DNA from: an uncultured Muribaculaceae bacterium
GTDB taxonomy: Bacteria > Bacteroidota > Bacteroidia > Bacteroidales > Muribaculaceae
DNA: 64,000 nt
Assembly: GCA_910583525.1 (NCBI GenBank)
Contig: CAJTXL010000003.1
Location: forward strand, 1 to 64,000
Direction: 5' to 3'
Below the pieces are notes generated by a model. That model searched no databases and was not told where the DNA came from. It saw only the letters and a program-made list of their open reading frames with translations. Of the stretch, positions 50,615 to 59,670 are shown one piece after another. The position numbers and the translations under genes are program-made. Numbering within the stretch: position 1 is the first letter of the stretch; the number at the start of each line of letters is the position of its first letter.

Positions 50615-53026
50615 TTAGTAGATTAATTCAATATCGTCAACGTAGAGTGCCGAGCCGTTATGATAAGAACTCGAAGAGACAGAAACGGTGTTCACATCGC
50701 TCTTACCCATGTTTTTCCCATCTAAGGGCTTGCCGGAGTTACAGGAACGGAATATAACCGACAGTCTTGAAGCCTTGGCCATACCTCTCGCCCAACTCAG
50801 CGGCAAAGTTTTTTCGACATAACTACCCTGGGAGTCAATGGTGAAGTTGTTTGACGCAAGCGTATTTCCGGCCGCATCATAAACCGTCACTTCGGCATAG
50901 CCGGTATGGTTTTTCACTTTGTTGAATTTGTAGTAGAACTTCAGTGCCGAAGGTCTCGACGCAAAATCGATGCCGTATTCGGGAAGCGAACCGTCGTTGA
51001 TATTGTTGGTCCACGCACCCAAATAGAGTTCTCCACGGTCAACATGTTTTATGCTGCTCAATCCACTTGCCGCAGTCGTTCCGCTTCCCCAGGCGACGGT
51101 CTGTATTAGAGCTGCCGTACCTGTGTGCGCGTCAGTTGTCGAACGCGTTCCAGAAGTGGCGCAATATGCGGCGTTGACAGAATCATCCCATTGCGAAATT
51201 GTCAGAGGGTTTAGAGTTCCCCATACATTTCCTCCGACAAAATACTCGACACAATTTGACTTGTGGGCTGTCTGCGACCACTCTTCCATGCCTGAGTTCG
51301 GGAGCTGTGCGGCCTCTTCAGTGGCGATTGAGCGTGCTTTGCAGTACATGCCGTCGATGCGTACCTTGACGAGGTTCTCGGCGCCTGCCGTGAGGCCTTT
51401 GACATCGAAATAATCGCCGTCGCGTGTGGCTTCGGCAAGCGAGTAGCTGTCTTCGCCGGGGCGTTTGACATAGAACTCGGCCCCGTCGAGGTTCGGAGTG
51501 GGATTGCCCTCGGTGCCGATAACAGTCACGTACGCATGCGTGGCATAGATGTCGATGTCGTTACCGGCAAGTTCAAAAGGGGCTGAGCCTACGGTGAGTG
51601 TGGCGCTGACCTTGTCGCCGCATTTTGCGCGCAGGCGCAGGTCGCCGTCAACTTCGGGAGCTACAACGGTGACCGTGTAATCGGCCATTGCACGCGAAAC
51701 GCCCTCGGAGACAGATTTGATTGTGAGGGGACGCCACATTGCGCTCACAGGATGGTAATATTCGATTTTTACGTTGTCGGCCACGTTGCCGCCGTTGAAG
51801 CCGAGCTTGACTTCGAGGTCTTCGCCGGGCGCGAAGAATTGGCCTGCGGTCTCAAGTTCGAGCATGATTTCTTCGACGGTGAGCGCCAGTTCGAGCGGCT
51901 CGCCCGTGCGCGAGAGCTTGTCTTTTACCGTGAGGGTAAATGTCGTGGTATTGTCGCTGTCTACGGTGCGGATGCTCTTAACGATATTGGAGAAATCGAT
52001 TACGGCCATCTGGTCGGGAGCCTTCCACAAGCCGAGCGTCGAGAGGCCGAGGCCTGTAAGGGTTGCCTGTTCGGCGGCAGTGGCCTTGAGCAGGTCGATT
52101 GAAGCGGGCCAGCCCTGAGCGAGGAGCGACACCGACGATGTTTCGAGGAGCACTTCGGCAAGACCGGCCTGGGCGATGACGTTCATTGCCAGGTGCTGCG
52201 CCGACGAGAGGCCCGCCACGAAGCTTACGGGAGTGCCTGCAGTGAAGCCGTCGGCGGCAAGGACAGGCGCCGGAGCCGACAGCAGCTTGTCGCTGAGGTC
52301 GATTTCGACCTCTTCTTTAGCGAGATTGTCGTCGAAAGTGACTTTAAGCGCCGAGCCGCCGACATTTCCGTCGTTGACATCGACTGTCACCATATAGTGG
52401 TATTTAGGCTCTGCCGTCACCTTGTCGAGGGTGAACTCAGCCTTCAGTCCGTTGGGCTTTGTGACATTGATTTTTATGGTAACATCGCCCGGTTTCACAT
52501 AAACAGGGCGAGTTTCGTCTTTTGCATATTCTATGCCGGCGACCGAAGCGCTCCAATCGGCCATATATCCGACGAAGGCGTCGGTATATTTGATTGTGAA
52601 CATGCTGTTCGCCAGCGAAGCCGTGAGGCCGAGAGTGGTAGTCAGGCCGTCAGACACTTTAAGCGTCTGCGAACCCGCGTATGCCGGTTTCTCAAATCCC
52701 TGCTCTTCGGGGTCGCCGTAGAAAGCGTCGAGAGTATAGTCGCCCACGGCAAATTCCTTATCCACAGGAAAATCCGCGACAGTTTCCCAAGTCTGTTTGT
52801 AGGAACCGTCGGCCTTTGTGAGGGTCAACGACAAATCGGAGGCAGTGATGTCGCCGTCGGCACGCGAAGCGGCCTCGCTACGCGACGTCACCGCCTGAGT
52901 GTCGATGCCTACCTCCGGGGAAATGCGGCCTGCGCCGGCTTTGTTCACGCCCCACTCTTCGGAGCATGCACAGAGCAACGATGACGCAACCAACGCACTA
53001 ATCCCCAATAGGATAGTTTTTTTCAT
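50615..53026 (-). CDS. DUF4493 + PCMD domain lipoprotein (first of three)
   Basis: 803 residues with a lipoprotein signal (ASSLLCAC, lipid Cys near 21). DUF4493 comes first (GAGRISPEVGIDTQAVTSRSEAA, WETVADFPVDKEFAVGDYTLDAFYGDPEEQGFEKPAYAGSQTLKVSDG). Two or three Ig-like domains follow, and the C-terminal PCMD module has LPNSGMEEWSQTAHKSNCVEYF, GLSSIKHVDRGELYLG and NGSALYVDDIELIY. It shares domain order with the protein at 47103-49265, so the operon looks like an old duplication. It is the promoter-proximal gene, with the -7 box at 53137-53144. Confidence 0.85.
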   Translation of the reverse strand: MKKTILLGISALVASSLLCACSEEWGVNKAGAGRISPEVGIDTQAVTSRSEAASRADGDITASDLSLTLTKADGSYKQTWETVADFPVDKEFAVGDYTLDAFYGDPEEQGFEKPAYAGSQTLKVSDGLTTTLGLTASLANSMFTIKYTDAFVGYMADWSASVAGIEYAKDETRPVYVKPGDVTIKINVTKPNGLKAEFTLDKVTAEPKYHYMVTVDVNDGNVGGSALKVTFDDNLAKEEVEIDLSDKLLSAPAPVLAADGFTAGTPVSFVAGLSSAQHLAMNVIAQAGLAEVLLETSSVSLLAQGWPASIDLLKATAAEQATLTGLGLSTLGLWKAPDQMAVIDFSNIVKSIRTVDSDNTTTFTLTVKDKLSRTGEPLELALTVEEIMLELETAGQFFAPGEDLEVKLGFNGGNVADNVKIEYYHPVSAMWRPLTIKSVSEGVSRAMADYTVTVVAPEVDGDLRLRAKCGDKVSATLTVGSAPFELAGNDIDIYATHAYVTVIGTEGNPTPNLDGAEFYVKRPGEDSYSLAEATRDGDYFDVKGLTAGAENLVKVRIDGMYCKARSIATEEAAQLPNSGMEEWSQTAHKSNCVEYFVGGNVWGTLNPLTISQWDDSVNAAYCATSGTRSTTDAHTGTAALIQTVAWGSGTTAASGLSSIKHVDRGELYLGAWTNNINDGSLPEYGIDFASRPSALKFYYKFNKVKNHTGYAEVTVYDAAGNTLASNNFTIDSQGSYVEKTLPLSWARGMAKASRLSVIFRSCNSGKPLDGKNMGKSDVNTVSVSSSSYHNGSALYVDDIELIY

Positions 53027-53136
53027 CTTTGATTGGTTTTTATTGAATGGTTATTGTTGTTTCTGTTGTTTTTATTGTAGTTTCAGACTGCCGGAAATGC
53101 CATTTTATACAGCCCTTAATAATTCGAATTTGGAAG

Positions 53137-53144
53137 CAAAAGTA
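53137..53144 (-). promoter_or_regulatory. Promoter -7 box (TACTTTTG) of the DUF4493/PCMD operon
   Basis: TAnnTTTG match on the minus strand, about 110 bases upstream of the ATG at 53026. The leader is T- and GTT-rich on the plus strand (A/C-rich in the mRNA). Confidence 0.6.
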
Positions 53145-53316
53145 ACATTTATTTTCTAAACAGACAAAAAAATGCGACAAAACGCCCAATGCTTCGCCAT
53201 TTCGGAAAACCACAGCCGACAAGGACGACCGTAAAAAAAGCGCCGCTAAAAAGTGCCGTGTTCAGATAAAGTGCAATGTACAATTCATTACGGATTGTGC
53301 TTTACGCTTTTTTTTG

Positions 53317-53324
53317 TACTTTTG
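53317..53324 (+). promoter_or_regulatory. Promoter -7 box (TACTTTTG) of the LRR protein gene
   Basis: TAnnTTTG match 25 bases before ATG 53350. It rules out the upstream in-frame start at 53314. Confidence 0.65.
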
Positions 53325-53349
53325 TAGTCTAATACCCACCATAGATATA

Positions 53350-54828
53350 ATGACACGTTTTCTAACCGTATTTCTCTCCTTGGCGTCAGTTGCGCTACAT
53401 CTTTCGGCCATCGACATCGACTGCCGTGCCGGACAGCTTCACTCACTGGTGAGCGCCCCTTCAGGCGTGACAGAGCTTCGGCTCACCGGCACTGTCGACG
53501 CCTCCGACCTGCTGTTCATAGGCGAAGAGATGTCTTCGCTGCGCACTCTCGACCTCTCTGCAACGCACATCGCGGCATACCAAGGCAAGCCTCTGAACGG
53601 CATAAGCACCTCGCCCCAACACACCATTGTGCAAGGCGCCTTCGCGGCATCGCCGATAAAAGCGGTGAGTCTTCCTAACTCAGGTCCGATAAGAATAGGA
53701 GATTTTGCCTTCGCAGGGTCGGCATTGCAAAGCATAACGATACCAACCAACGTCGTCATGCTCGGACAAGGGGCTTTCAGCTCGTGCCCCGAGCTTACAA
53801 CGGTGAAACTTTCGTCGGCCACGAGCGGAGGCTATGTGTTCAAAAGCTGCCACAAGCTGTCGACAGTCGATTTGGGCAACACCACAACTGTCGGCGAATC
53901 AGATTTCGCCGACTGCACAGCCCTGACAAGCGTAAGAAACACCGCATCACTCACTACGATAGACCGTGCGGCATTCGACGGATGTACGGCTTTAGAGAGC
54001 TTCGATTTCGGCAAACAACTGCGTACGGTGGGCGCATCGGCATTCCACCACACCGCATTAAAAAATGCCGATTTGCGACAGGCTTCGCAGCTTCACAGCC
54101 TCGGCGACTGGGCTTTCGCCGACAACCCCGAGCTTACATCGGTTTCTTTGCCCGACGGCCTCGACACAATAGGCAAGGGGGCTTTCTTCGACTGCCGCAG
54201 GCTCGAAAACTTCACATTGCCCGAAGCATGCACCACCCTACCCGACTATGTGCTCAAAGACGCATTCTCATTAAATACAATCGATTTTGCCGGACTTGAA
54301 AAAATCAACGGCTATGCTCTCAAAGGTGCATCCGGTGTGGGCTATCTCACGCTGCCGGAGAATGTAGACAGCATAGGCGACTATGCCATGGAGGGCATGA
54401 CAGGCTTGTCGGAAATCGATGCCACCGCACTGGGGCATGTGCCCACACTCGGCGAAAAGGTATGGGAAAACGTCAATACCCAAGACGTGGTGCTTAAAGC
54501 CCCTGACGACCTTATCGAACCTTTCAAGGCCGCAGCGCAATGGCAGGACTTCGACATACGCGGCAAGAGCGACATCAACGGTGTGGCAAATCCGACAACA
54601 TCGAGCCTCCGAGGCCGTTTCGACGGCTACACCTTGCTCATCGAAGCAGTAGGATACAACATAGCCGAAGTCGAGCTTTACGATGCCTCGGGCATGATGC
54701 TCACAAAACTCAAAGGCGACGCAAGCGACCGCATAAGCATCGACACCACCGGCATGGCGACAACGCTATATCTTGTGCGCTGCGTCCTCGCCGACGGCAC
54801 TACCGCAACCTTGAAGCTCGCACGATAA
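53350..54828 (+). CDS. BspA-type leucine-rich-repeat surface protein
   Basis: 492 residues from ATG 53350 (MTRFLTVFLSLASVALHLSA, signal peptide). About ten LRR_5 (BspA/Treponema pallidum type) repeats of 22-24 residues run from about 75 to 385, e.g. IGDFAFAGSALQSITIPTNV, LGQGAFSSCPELTTVKLSS, IGKGAFFDCRRLENFTLPE and IGDYAMEGMTGLSEIDATAL. The last 70 residues (YTLLIEAVGYNIAEVELYDASGMMLTKL...LYLVRCVLADGTTATLKLAR) look like a T9SS type A sorting domain. Such proteins bind host or matrix proteins or other bacteria. trmB starts 6 bases after the stop, so the two share a transcript although their functions are unrelated. Confidence 0.88.
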   Translation: MTRFLTVFLSLASVALHLSAIDIDCRAGQLHSLVSAPSGVTELRLTGTVDASDLLFIGEEMSSLRTLDLSATHIAAYQGKPLNGISTSPQHTIVQGAFAASPIKAVSLPNSGPIRIGDFAFAGSALQSITIPTNVVMLGQGAFSSCPELTTVKLSSATSGGYVFKSCHKLSTVDLGNTTTVGESDFADCTALTSVRNTASLTTIDRAAFDGCTALESFDFGKQLRTVGASAFHHTALKNADLRQASQLHSLGDWAFADNPELTSVSLPDGLDTIGKGAFFDCRRLENFTLPEACTTLPDYVLKDAFSLNTIDFAGLEKINGYALKGASGVGYLTLPENVDSIGDYAMEGMTGLSEIDATALGHVPTLGEKVWENVNTQDVVLKAPDDLIEPFKAAAQWQDFDIRGKSDINGVANPTTSSLRGRFDGYTLLIEAVGYNIAEVELYDASGMMLTKLKGDASDRISIDTTGMATTLYLVRCVLADGTTATLKLAR

Positions 54829-54834
54829 GAGTAT

Positions 54835-55617
54835 ATGGGAAAGAACAAACTCAAAAAATTCAAGGAGCTTGAGGGCAACCGCCTCGTGCTCCAATATCCA
54901 TTCCGAACTATACAAGAGGGCGGTTTTCCGCTCAAAGGACGGTGGAACAGCGATTTTTTCAGCAACAGCAACCCGATTGTGCTCGAACTCGGCTGCGGCA
55001 AAGGTGAATATACGGTAGGACTTGCACGGCATTTTCACGACAAGAACTTCATAGGCATCGATATCAAAGGCGCCAGAATATGGAGCGGAGCCACCGCCGC
55101 GCTCAACGCCGGCATGGATAATGTGGCCTTCGTGCGCACTTCCATCGAACTGCTCGAAGCCTTCTTCGCCCCCGGCGAGGTGTCGGAAATATGGGTCACC
55201 TTCCCCGACCCTCAGATGAAGAAAGTGAACAAACGCCTCACCGGCACGCGATTCGTAGAGATGTACCGCAGAGTGCTCGCTCCCGGAGGCATCATACATC
55301 TGAAGACCGACAGTCCTTTCCTTTACACCTACACGACCATGATGGTGAAGCACAACGGGCTTGAAACGCTTTCGGCGACCGACAACCTCTACGCAACGCA
55401 TCCGGCCGACGACCCAATACTTGGCATACGCACGCACTACGAACAGCAATGGCTTGACCGCGGACTGACAATAAAATATCTCAGTTTCATCCCCGGCACA
55501 GGCGAACCGCTCGCAGAACCACCCGGTGCCGACGACATAGCTCCCGATACATACCGCAGCTACTCGCGCGGATACATCGAGTGCCCTCAGCTCCTCGAAG
55601 AAGAAAAAGACAAATAA
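54835..55617 (+). CDS. trmB: tRNA (guanine-N7-)-methyltransferase
   Basis: 260 residues. The SAM motif LELGCGKGEYTVGLA is near 50-64, then FIGIDIKGARIWSGA, and IWVTFPDPQMKKVNKRLTGTRFVEMYRRVLAPGGIIHLKTDSP is the TrmB catalytic region (FPDP plus the Arg/Leu-Thr element). It makes m7G46 in tRNA variable loops. It is followed after 12 bases by mrp. Confidence 0.95.
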   Translation: MGKNKLKKFKELEGNRLVLQYPFRTIQEGGFPLKGRWNSDFFSNSNPIVLELGCGKGEYTVGLARHFHDKNFIGIDIKGARIWSGATAALNAGMDNVAFVRTSIELLEAFFAPGEVSEIWVTFPDPQMKKVNKRLTGTRFVEMYRRVLAPGGIIHLKTDSPFLYTYTTMMVKHNGLETLSATDNLYATHPADDPILGIRTHYEQQWLDRGLTIKYLSFIPGTGEPLAEPPGADDIAPDTYRSYSRGYIECPQLLEEEKDK

Positions 55618-55629
55618 GACACTTTCAAT

Positions 55630-56736
55630 ATGGCAAACGACCCTATATATCCGGCACTTATAACCGAAGCCCTCGCCACGGTGCGCTATCCCGGCTCAGG
55701 ACGCAACCTTGTTGAACTCGGCATGGTTGAAGATGACATACGCATCGACGGCGACAAGGTTTCTTTCACGCTGATTTTCGACAAAGCCACCGACCCGTTC
55801 AAGGCTTCGCTGCTCAAATCGGCCGAAGCGGCCATAAAACTCAAGGCTCCGCAGGCTCAGGTCACCATCAACACGGCTACACGCCAACCCGTACATACAG
55901 TCGAAAAAGCACCTGCATTGCCCGGAGTAAAGAACATCATAGCCGTATCGTCGGGCAAAGGCGGCGTGGGCAAATCGACCGTGGCTGCCAACCTTGCCGT
56001 AGCTCTCGCCGCCGAAGGCTACAAGGTGGGGCTGCTCGATGCCGACATCTTCGGGCCGTCAATCCCAAAAATGCTCGGTCTCGAAGGCGAGCAGCTCTTC
56101 ATGCACGAAGTCGACGGGCGCAACCTCATCATTCCGGCCGAAGCCTACGGCGTGAAAGTGCTGTCGATAGGCTTTCTCATCGACCCGGCCAGCGCTGCCG
56201 TATGGCGCGGCGCAATGGCCTCGAATGCCCTGAAACAGCTTATCGAACAGGCCGACTGGGGCGAACTCGACTATTTCCTCATCGACATGCCGCCAGGAAC
56301 GAGCGACATCCACCTCACACTCGTGCAGACCCTCGGCATCACCGGCGCGGTGGTAGTCACCACTCCGCAGCAGGTGGCACTGGCCGATGCGCGCAAAGGC
56401 ATAGCGATGTTCCGCGACGCCAAAATCAACGTCCCCGTTCTCGGCCTTGTCGACAACATGGCCTGGTTCACGCCCGAGAAGCATCCCGACGAGCGCTATT
56501 TTCTCTTCGGCCGCGAAGGCGCCGTCGATGCCCTCGCAGCAGAATACGACGTGCCTGTGCTCGCACGCATACCTCTGGTGGCATCGGTCGGCGACCACTC
56601 CGACAGCGGCCGACCCATCGTCACCGAACCGACAGCCTCAGCCCAGGCCTTCATACATCTCGCACATGAGGTAATCGATGCGATAGACAAGCGAAACCGC
56701 GAGCTGCCTCCGACTCAATCGGTGAAAACACACTAA
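55630..56736 (+). CDS. apbC: Mrp/NBP35-type iron-sulfur cluster carrier ATPase (ApbC)
   Basis: 368 residues. The N-terminal DUF59/MIP18-like domain (residues 1-95) is followed by the deviant P-loop GKGGVGKST (109-117), LLDADIFGPSIPKMLG, FLIDMPPGTSDIHLTL and VVVTTPQQVALADARKGIAMF. The segment LVDNMAWFTPEKHPDERYFLFGREG lacks the CxxC found in many Mrp proteins; a similar form without it is usual in Bacteroidetes. It binds and transfers Fe-S clusters to target proteins. It lies in a run of closely spaced genes with trmB and aroQ. Confidence 0.93.
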   Translation: MANDPIYPALITEALATVRYPGSGRNLVELGMVEDDIRIDGDKVSFTLIFDKATDPFKASLLKSAEAAIKLKAPQAQVTINTATRQPVHTVEKAPALPGVKNIIAVSSGKGGVGKSTVAANLAVALAAEGYKVGLLDADIFGPSIPKMLGLEGEQLFMHEVDGRNLIIPAEAYGVKVLSIGFLIDPASAAVWRGAMASNALKQLIEQADWGELDYFLIDMPPGTSDIHLTLVQTLGITGAVVVTTPQQVALADARKGIAMFRDAKINVPVLGLVDNMAWFTPEKHPDERYFLFGREGAVDALAAEYDVPVLARIPLVASVGDHSDSGRPIVTEPTASAQAFIHLAHEVIDAIDKRNRELPPTQSVKTH

Positions 56737-56752
56737 TAATCTGTCTGAGCCG

Positions 56753-57196
56753 ATGAAATATATACTGATAATAAACGGACCGAACCTCAACCTTCTTGGC
56801 CGACGCCAACCCGAAATATACGGCAGCCGCACACTCGACGACATCAACCGCGACCTCGCCGCGATGCTCGCCGACGGTCTGTGCCTCGAAACGGCGCAGT
56901 ACAACAGCGAAGGCGAAATCATCGACGCACTCCACCACGCAGGCTTCGACCCCGACTGTATCGGCATAGCCCTAAACGCCGGCGCCTACACCCACTACTC
57001 CTACGCCATCGCCGATGCCATTGCCGCCATCAGCGTGCCTGTGGTCGAAGTGCACATGAGCAATGTACACTCGCGCGAAGAGTTCAGGCACCGCTCCGTC
57101 ATAGCACCCGTATGCGCCGGCACAATCTCGGGCTTCGGAGAAAAATCGTATCGCCTCGCCCTTGAGGCCATAATGCAGACCGATGACAAAACTTGA
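56753..57196 (+). CDS. aroQ: Type II 3-dehydroquinate dehydratase
   Basis: 147 residues, normal for the dodecameric type II enzyme. IINGPNLNLLGRRQPEIYG carries the flexible lid with catalytic Arg and Tyr. YNSEGEIIDALHHA, LNAGAYTHYSYAIADAI and EVHMSNVHSREEFRHRSVI, with the catalytic His, complete the active site. It dehydrates 3-dehydroquinate in the shikimate pathway. Its last 14 bases overlap the start of the glycosyltransferase gene. Confidence 0.97.
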   Translation: MKYILIINGPNLNLLGRRQPEIYGSRTLDDINRDLAAMLADGLCLETAQYNSEGEIIDALHHAGFDPDCIGIALNAGAYTHYSYAIADAIAAISVPVVEVHMSNVHSREEFRHRSVIAPVCAGTISGFGEKSYRLALEAIMQTDDKT

Positions 57197-58352
57197 CACC
57201 TACGGGCTTGTCGTAGGCCTCGACGGAAAAAGAGCCGTGTGCAACAATACCGGCCTGGGCAACTACAGCCGGTATATGCTCAACATAATGTCGGCTGCCT
57301 ATCCGGGTACGTCGTTCAGGCTATATTCGCCCGTCAGACGCGAAAACGACAGGCTCGCGCCTCTGCTCGCTCGCGACAACATCAAGCTCTGCGTGCCCTC
57401 GCTGAAGCCCGACAACGGACTGACACGCGCTTTTTGGCGAACAGTCGACATGCCCGTGAGCCTGCGACACGACAATGTGTCGCTATACCACGGTCTGAGC
57501 AACGAGCTGCCGCTGTCAATCAAAGGTGTGTGTCCTACAGTGGTGACCATACACGACCTTATATACCGCCGTGTCCCCGAAGACTATACGGCTGTCGACC
57601 GCAGGCTGTATGACTTCAAGTACGGACGCTCGGCAAAAATTGCCACCCGGGTCATCGCCATCAGCGAATGCACCAAACGCGACCTGATGGCCGACTATGG
57701 CATAGACGAGAATAAAATCGATGTAATCTACCAGGGCGTCGACCCTATCTTCTCGCTCCATGTCGACACGGCCAAGCGCCTCGAAGTAAAAGAGAAATAC
57801 AAACTTCCGCAACGCTATATAATATCGGTAGGCACCGTACAGCGGCGCAAAAACCAGATGCTTATGGTTCGCGCCATGGCACGGCTGCCCAAGGACGTGG
57901 AACTCATCATCGTAGGTCGTATGGACGGCGCTTATGCCGACGAAGTAAAAGCCGAAATATCGCGGCTCGGTCTATCCGACCGCATAAGGCATCTGCAATG
58001 TATTCCGTTTGTCGACCTCCCGGCGCTATATGCCTGCGCGACAATGTCGGCATATACCTCGCGCTACGAAGGCTTCGGCTTGCCGGTGGCCGAATCGCTC
58101 ACAGTTGGCACGCCGGTAATAGCATGCAAGGGCTCCTGCCTCGAAGAAGCCGGAGGCCCCGGGGCCGTCTACCTCAACCCTGACGATGTCGACGGCTGCG
58201 TCAATGCCGCACGGCATCTGTTCGACGACCTCGTATACCACGACAAACTTGCAGGCCATGGGCAACGATATGTGAAACGTTTCTCGGCTGAGGCTTTCGC
58301 CAAAGCCACAATGGCATGTTACAAAAAGGCCATTATCAGCGAACTGTCATGA
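57183..58352 (+). CDS. Family 4 glycosyltransferase
   Basis: 389 residues in a GT-B fold. The N-terminal Rossmann part has ICNNTGLGNYSRYMLN-like residues (actually VCNNTGLGNYSRYMLNIM), VVTIHDLIYRRVPEDYTAVDRRLY and VIAISECTKRDLMADYGI. The C-terminal donor domain has YIISVGTVQRRKNQMLMVRAM, and YEGFGLPVAESLTVGTPVIACKGSCLEEAGGPGAVYLNPDD, with the EX7E-type motif of GT4 enzymes. It transfers a sugar from an NDP donor to an unknown acceptor, perhaps a cell-envelope glycan. It is coupled to aroQ (14-base overlap) and to the epimerase gene (ATGA overlap). Confidence 0.92.
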   Translation: MTKLDTYGLVVGLDGKRAVCNNTGLGNYSRYMLNIMSAAYPGTSFRLYSPVRRENDRLAPLLARDNIKLCVPSLKPDNGLTRAFWRTVDMPVSLRHDNVSLYHGLSNELPLSIKGVCPTVVTIHDLIYRRVPEDYTAVDRRLYDFKYGRSAKIATRVIAISECTKRDLMADYGIDENKIDVIYQGVDPIFSLHVDTAKRLEVKEKYKLPQRYIISVGTVQRRKNQMLMVRAMARLPKDVELIIVGRMDGAYADEVKAEISRLGLSDRIRHLQCIPFVDLPALYACATMSAYTSRYEGFGLPVAESLTVGTPVIACKGSCLEEAGGPGAVYLNPDDVDGCVNAARHLFDDLVYHDKLAGHGQRYVKRFSAEAFAKATMACYKKAIISELS

Positions 58353-59392
58353 ATAACGATAAAGAAAAACCGACACTGCTTGTTGTCGGAGCAGGTGGGT
58401 TCATCGGCGGATTTATAGCCGCCGAAGGGCTGAGACGCGGCTTCGACACCTACGTGGCCGTGCGCGAAAGCACCTCCCGAAAATACCTGACCGACCCGGC
58501 GCTCAAATTCGTCATAATAGATTACGACAACCCCGACACCATGGGTACCACCCTGCGCGAAGGCGCACCGCCAAAAGGCCGATGGGACTACATAATATAC
58601 AATCTCGGTGCGACAAAATGCGCCAACTTCGCCGACTTCAACCGAATAAACTACGTGTATCTGCGTGATTTTGTAGGAGCGCTCGAAGACGAAGGAATGG
58701 TACCCGATAAATTCCTCTACATGAGTTCGCTGAGCGCACTCGGACCTTATGGCGAAGACGGCTACACACCGGCCGACGGCAACACCGTGCCTCGGCCGAA
58801 CACCCGATACGGATTGTCGAAAATCAAGGCTGAGACTTTCCTGCACACGCGTCCCGACTTCCCTTGGGTCATTTTCCGGCCTACCGGCGTCTACGGGCCT
58901 CACGAGCAGGACTATCTGATGATGATTAAAAGCATCGACAGCCACTTCGACTTCGGCGTGGGCTACCGCAAGCAGCTGCTGACGTTCATCTATGTCGACG
59001 ACCTTGTGGGAGCGATGTTCGACGCCATCACATCCGACAACACTATCCACAAAAAATACATCATCAGCGAACCGCAGGCATATACGCAGAAAGAGTTCCG
59101 CACCATTGTGGCGGAAGCCCTCGGCCGCAAGGCCGTCGTTCCGCTAAAACTGCCGATGTGGATGGTATTCATAGCCTCGGCCATTGCCGAAAAATGGGCT
59201 GCGCTGTCGCTGAAACCGTCGACGCTCAACCGCGACAAATTCAAAATCATGCGCCAGCGAAACTGGACGTGCAATGTCGACGATGCCGTCGCCGATTTCG
59301 GCTTCCGGTGCGACCATCCGCTCCGAAAGGGCATCGACATAACCGTAAAGGCATATCTTGCCGAGAAACAAGCAAATAAGCAAAAGAAATGA
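58349..59392 (+). CDS. NAD-dependent nucleotide-sugar epimerase/dehydratase (extended SDR)
   Basis: 347 residues from ATG 58349, chosen for the ATGA overlap with the glycosyltransferase stop. The nucleotide motif GAGGFIGG (14-21), YMSSLSALG, the catalytic YGLSK (YxxxK) and IFRPTGVYGPHEQDY are intact. The C-terminal part (LPMWMVFIASAIAEKWAALS) includes a hydrophobic stretch that may lie on the membrane. The substrate is unknown. Its position next to a GT4 suggests a role in the same glycan pathway, while 3-beta-hydroxysteroid dehydrogenase-like relatives act on other small molecules. Confidence 0.88.
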   Translation: MNNDKEKPTLLVVGAGGFIGGFIAAEGLRRGFDTYVAVRESTSRKYLTDPALKFVIIDYDNPDTMGTTLREGAPPKGRWDYIIYNLGATKCANFADFNRINYVYLRDFVGALEDEGMVPDKFLYMSSLSALGPYGEDGYTPADGNTVPRPNTRYGLSKIKAETFLHTRPDFPWVIFRPTGVYGPHEQDYLMMIKSIDSHFDFGVGYRKQLLTFIYVDDLVGAMFDAITSDNTIHKKYIISEPQAYTQKEFRTIVAEALGRKAVVPLKLPMWMVFIASAIAEKWAALSLKPSTLNRDKFKIMRQRNWTCNVDDAVADFGFRCDHPLRKGIDITVKAYLAEKQANKQKK

Positions 59393-59670
59393 ACTCAGAA
59401 GATTTGCCGCCGCAAAAGCGCCCTTTGTGGTTCAAAATTTTGGTAATAGCCTGCGCCCTGCCCGTGCTGGCATATCCGGCACTGCTGTCGCGCTGTCCGG
59501 CCGGAGGGCCTGCCGAAACGTTCCTGTGGTTCTACCCGATATACGTGGTCGTGGCAGCCGTGTGTGCATGGCTATGCTGGCCGAGCCGACGCGAAACGGC
59601 CTGGATTTTGCTCGCACTGATGCTTCTCACCAACGCAGCCATGTGGGTGCTTGTCAACATGCCCTTATGA
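59389..59670 (+). CDS. Small unknown membrane protein
   Basis: 93 residues with three hydrophobic segments (about 15-33, 44-63 and 70-91). Short loops rich in Arg and Pro suggest a small hairpin-like membrane protein. There is no recognised family. Both ends overlap the neighbouring genes by ATGA, which supports it as a real translated gene rather than a chance frame. It may help hold the epimerase or methyltransferase at the membrane (inference from gene order). Confidence 0.75.
   Translation: MNSEDLPPQKRPLWFKILVIACALPVLAYPALLSRCPAGGPAETFLWFYPIYVVVAAVCAWLCWPSRRETAWILLALMLLTNAAMWVLVNMPL

Larger units (their letters stand above)
53027..53349. other. Divergent spacer of 323 bases
   Basis: Contains the two divergent promoters (53137-53144 minus, 53317-53324 plus) and AT-rich DNA. 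I see no gene, hairpin or repeat of note between them. Confidence 0.5.
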
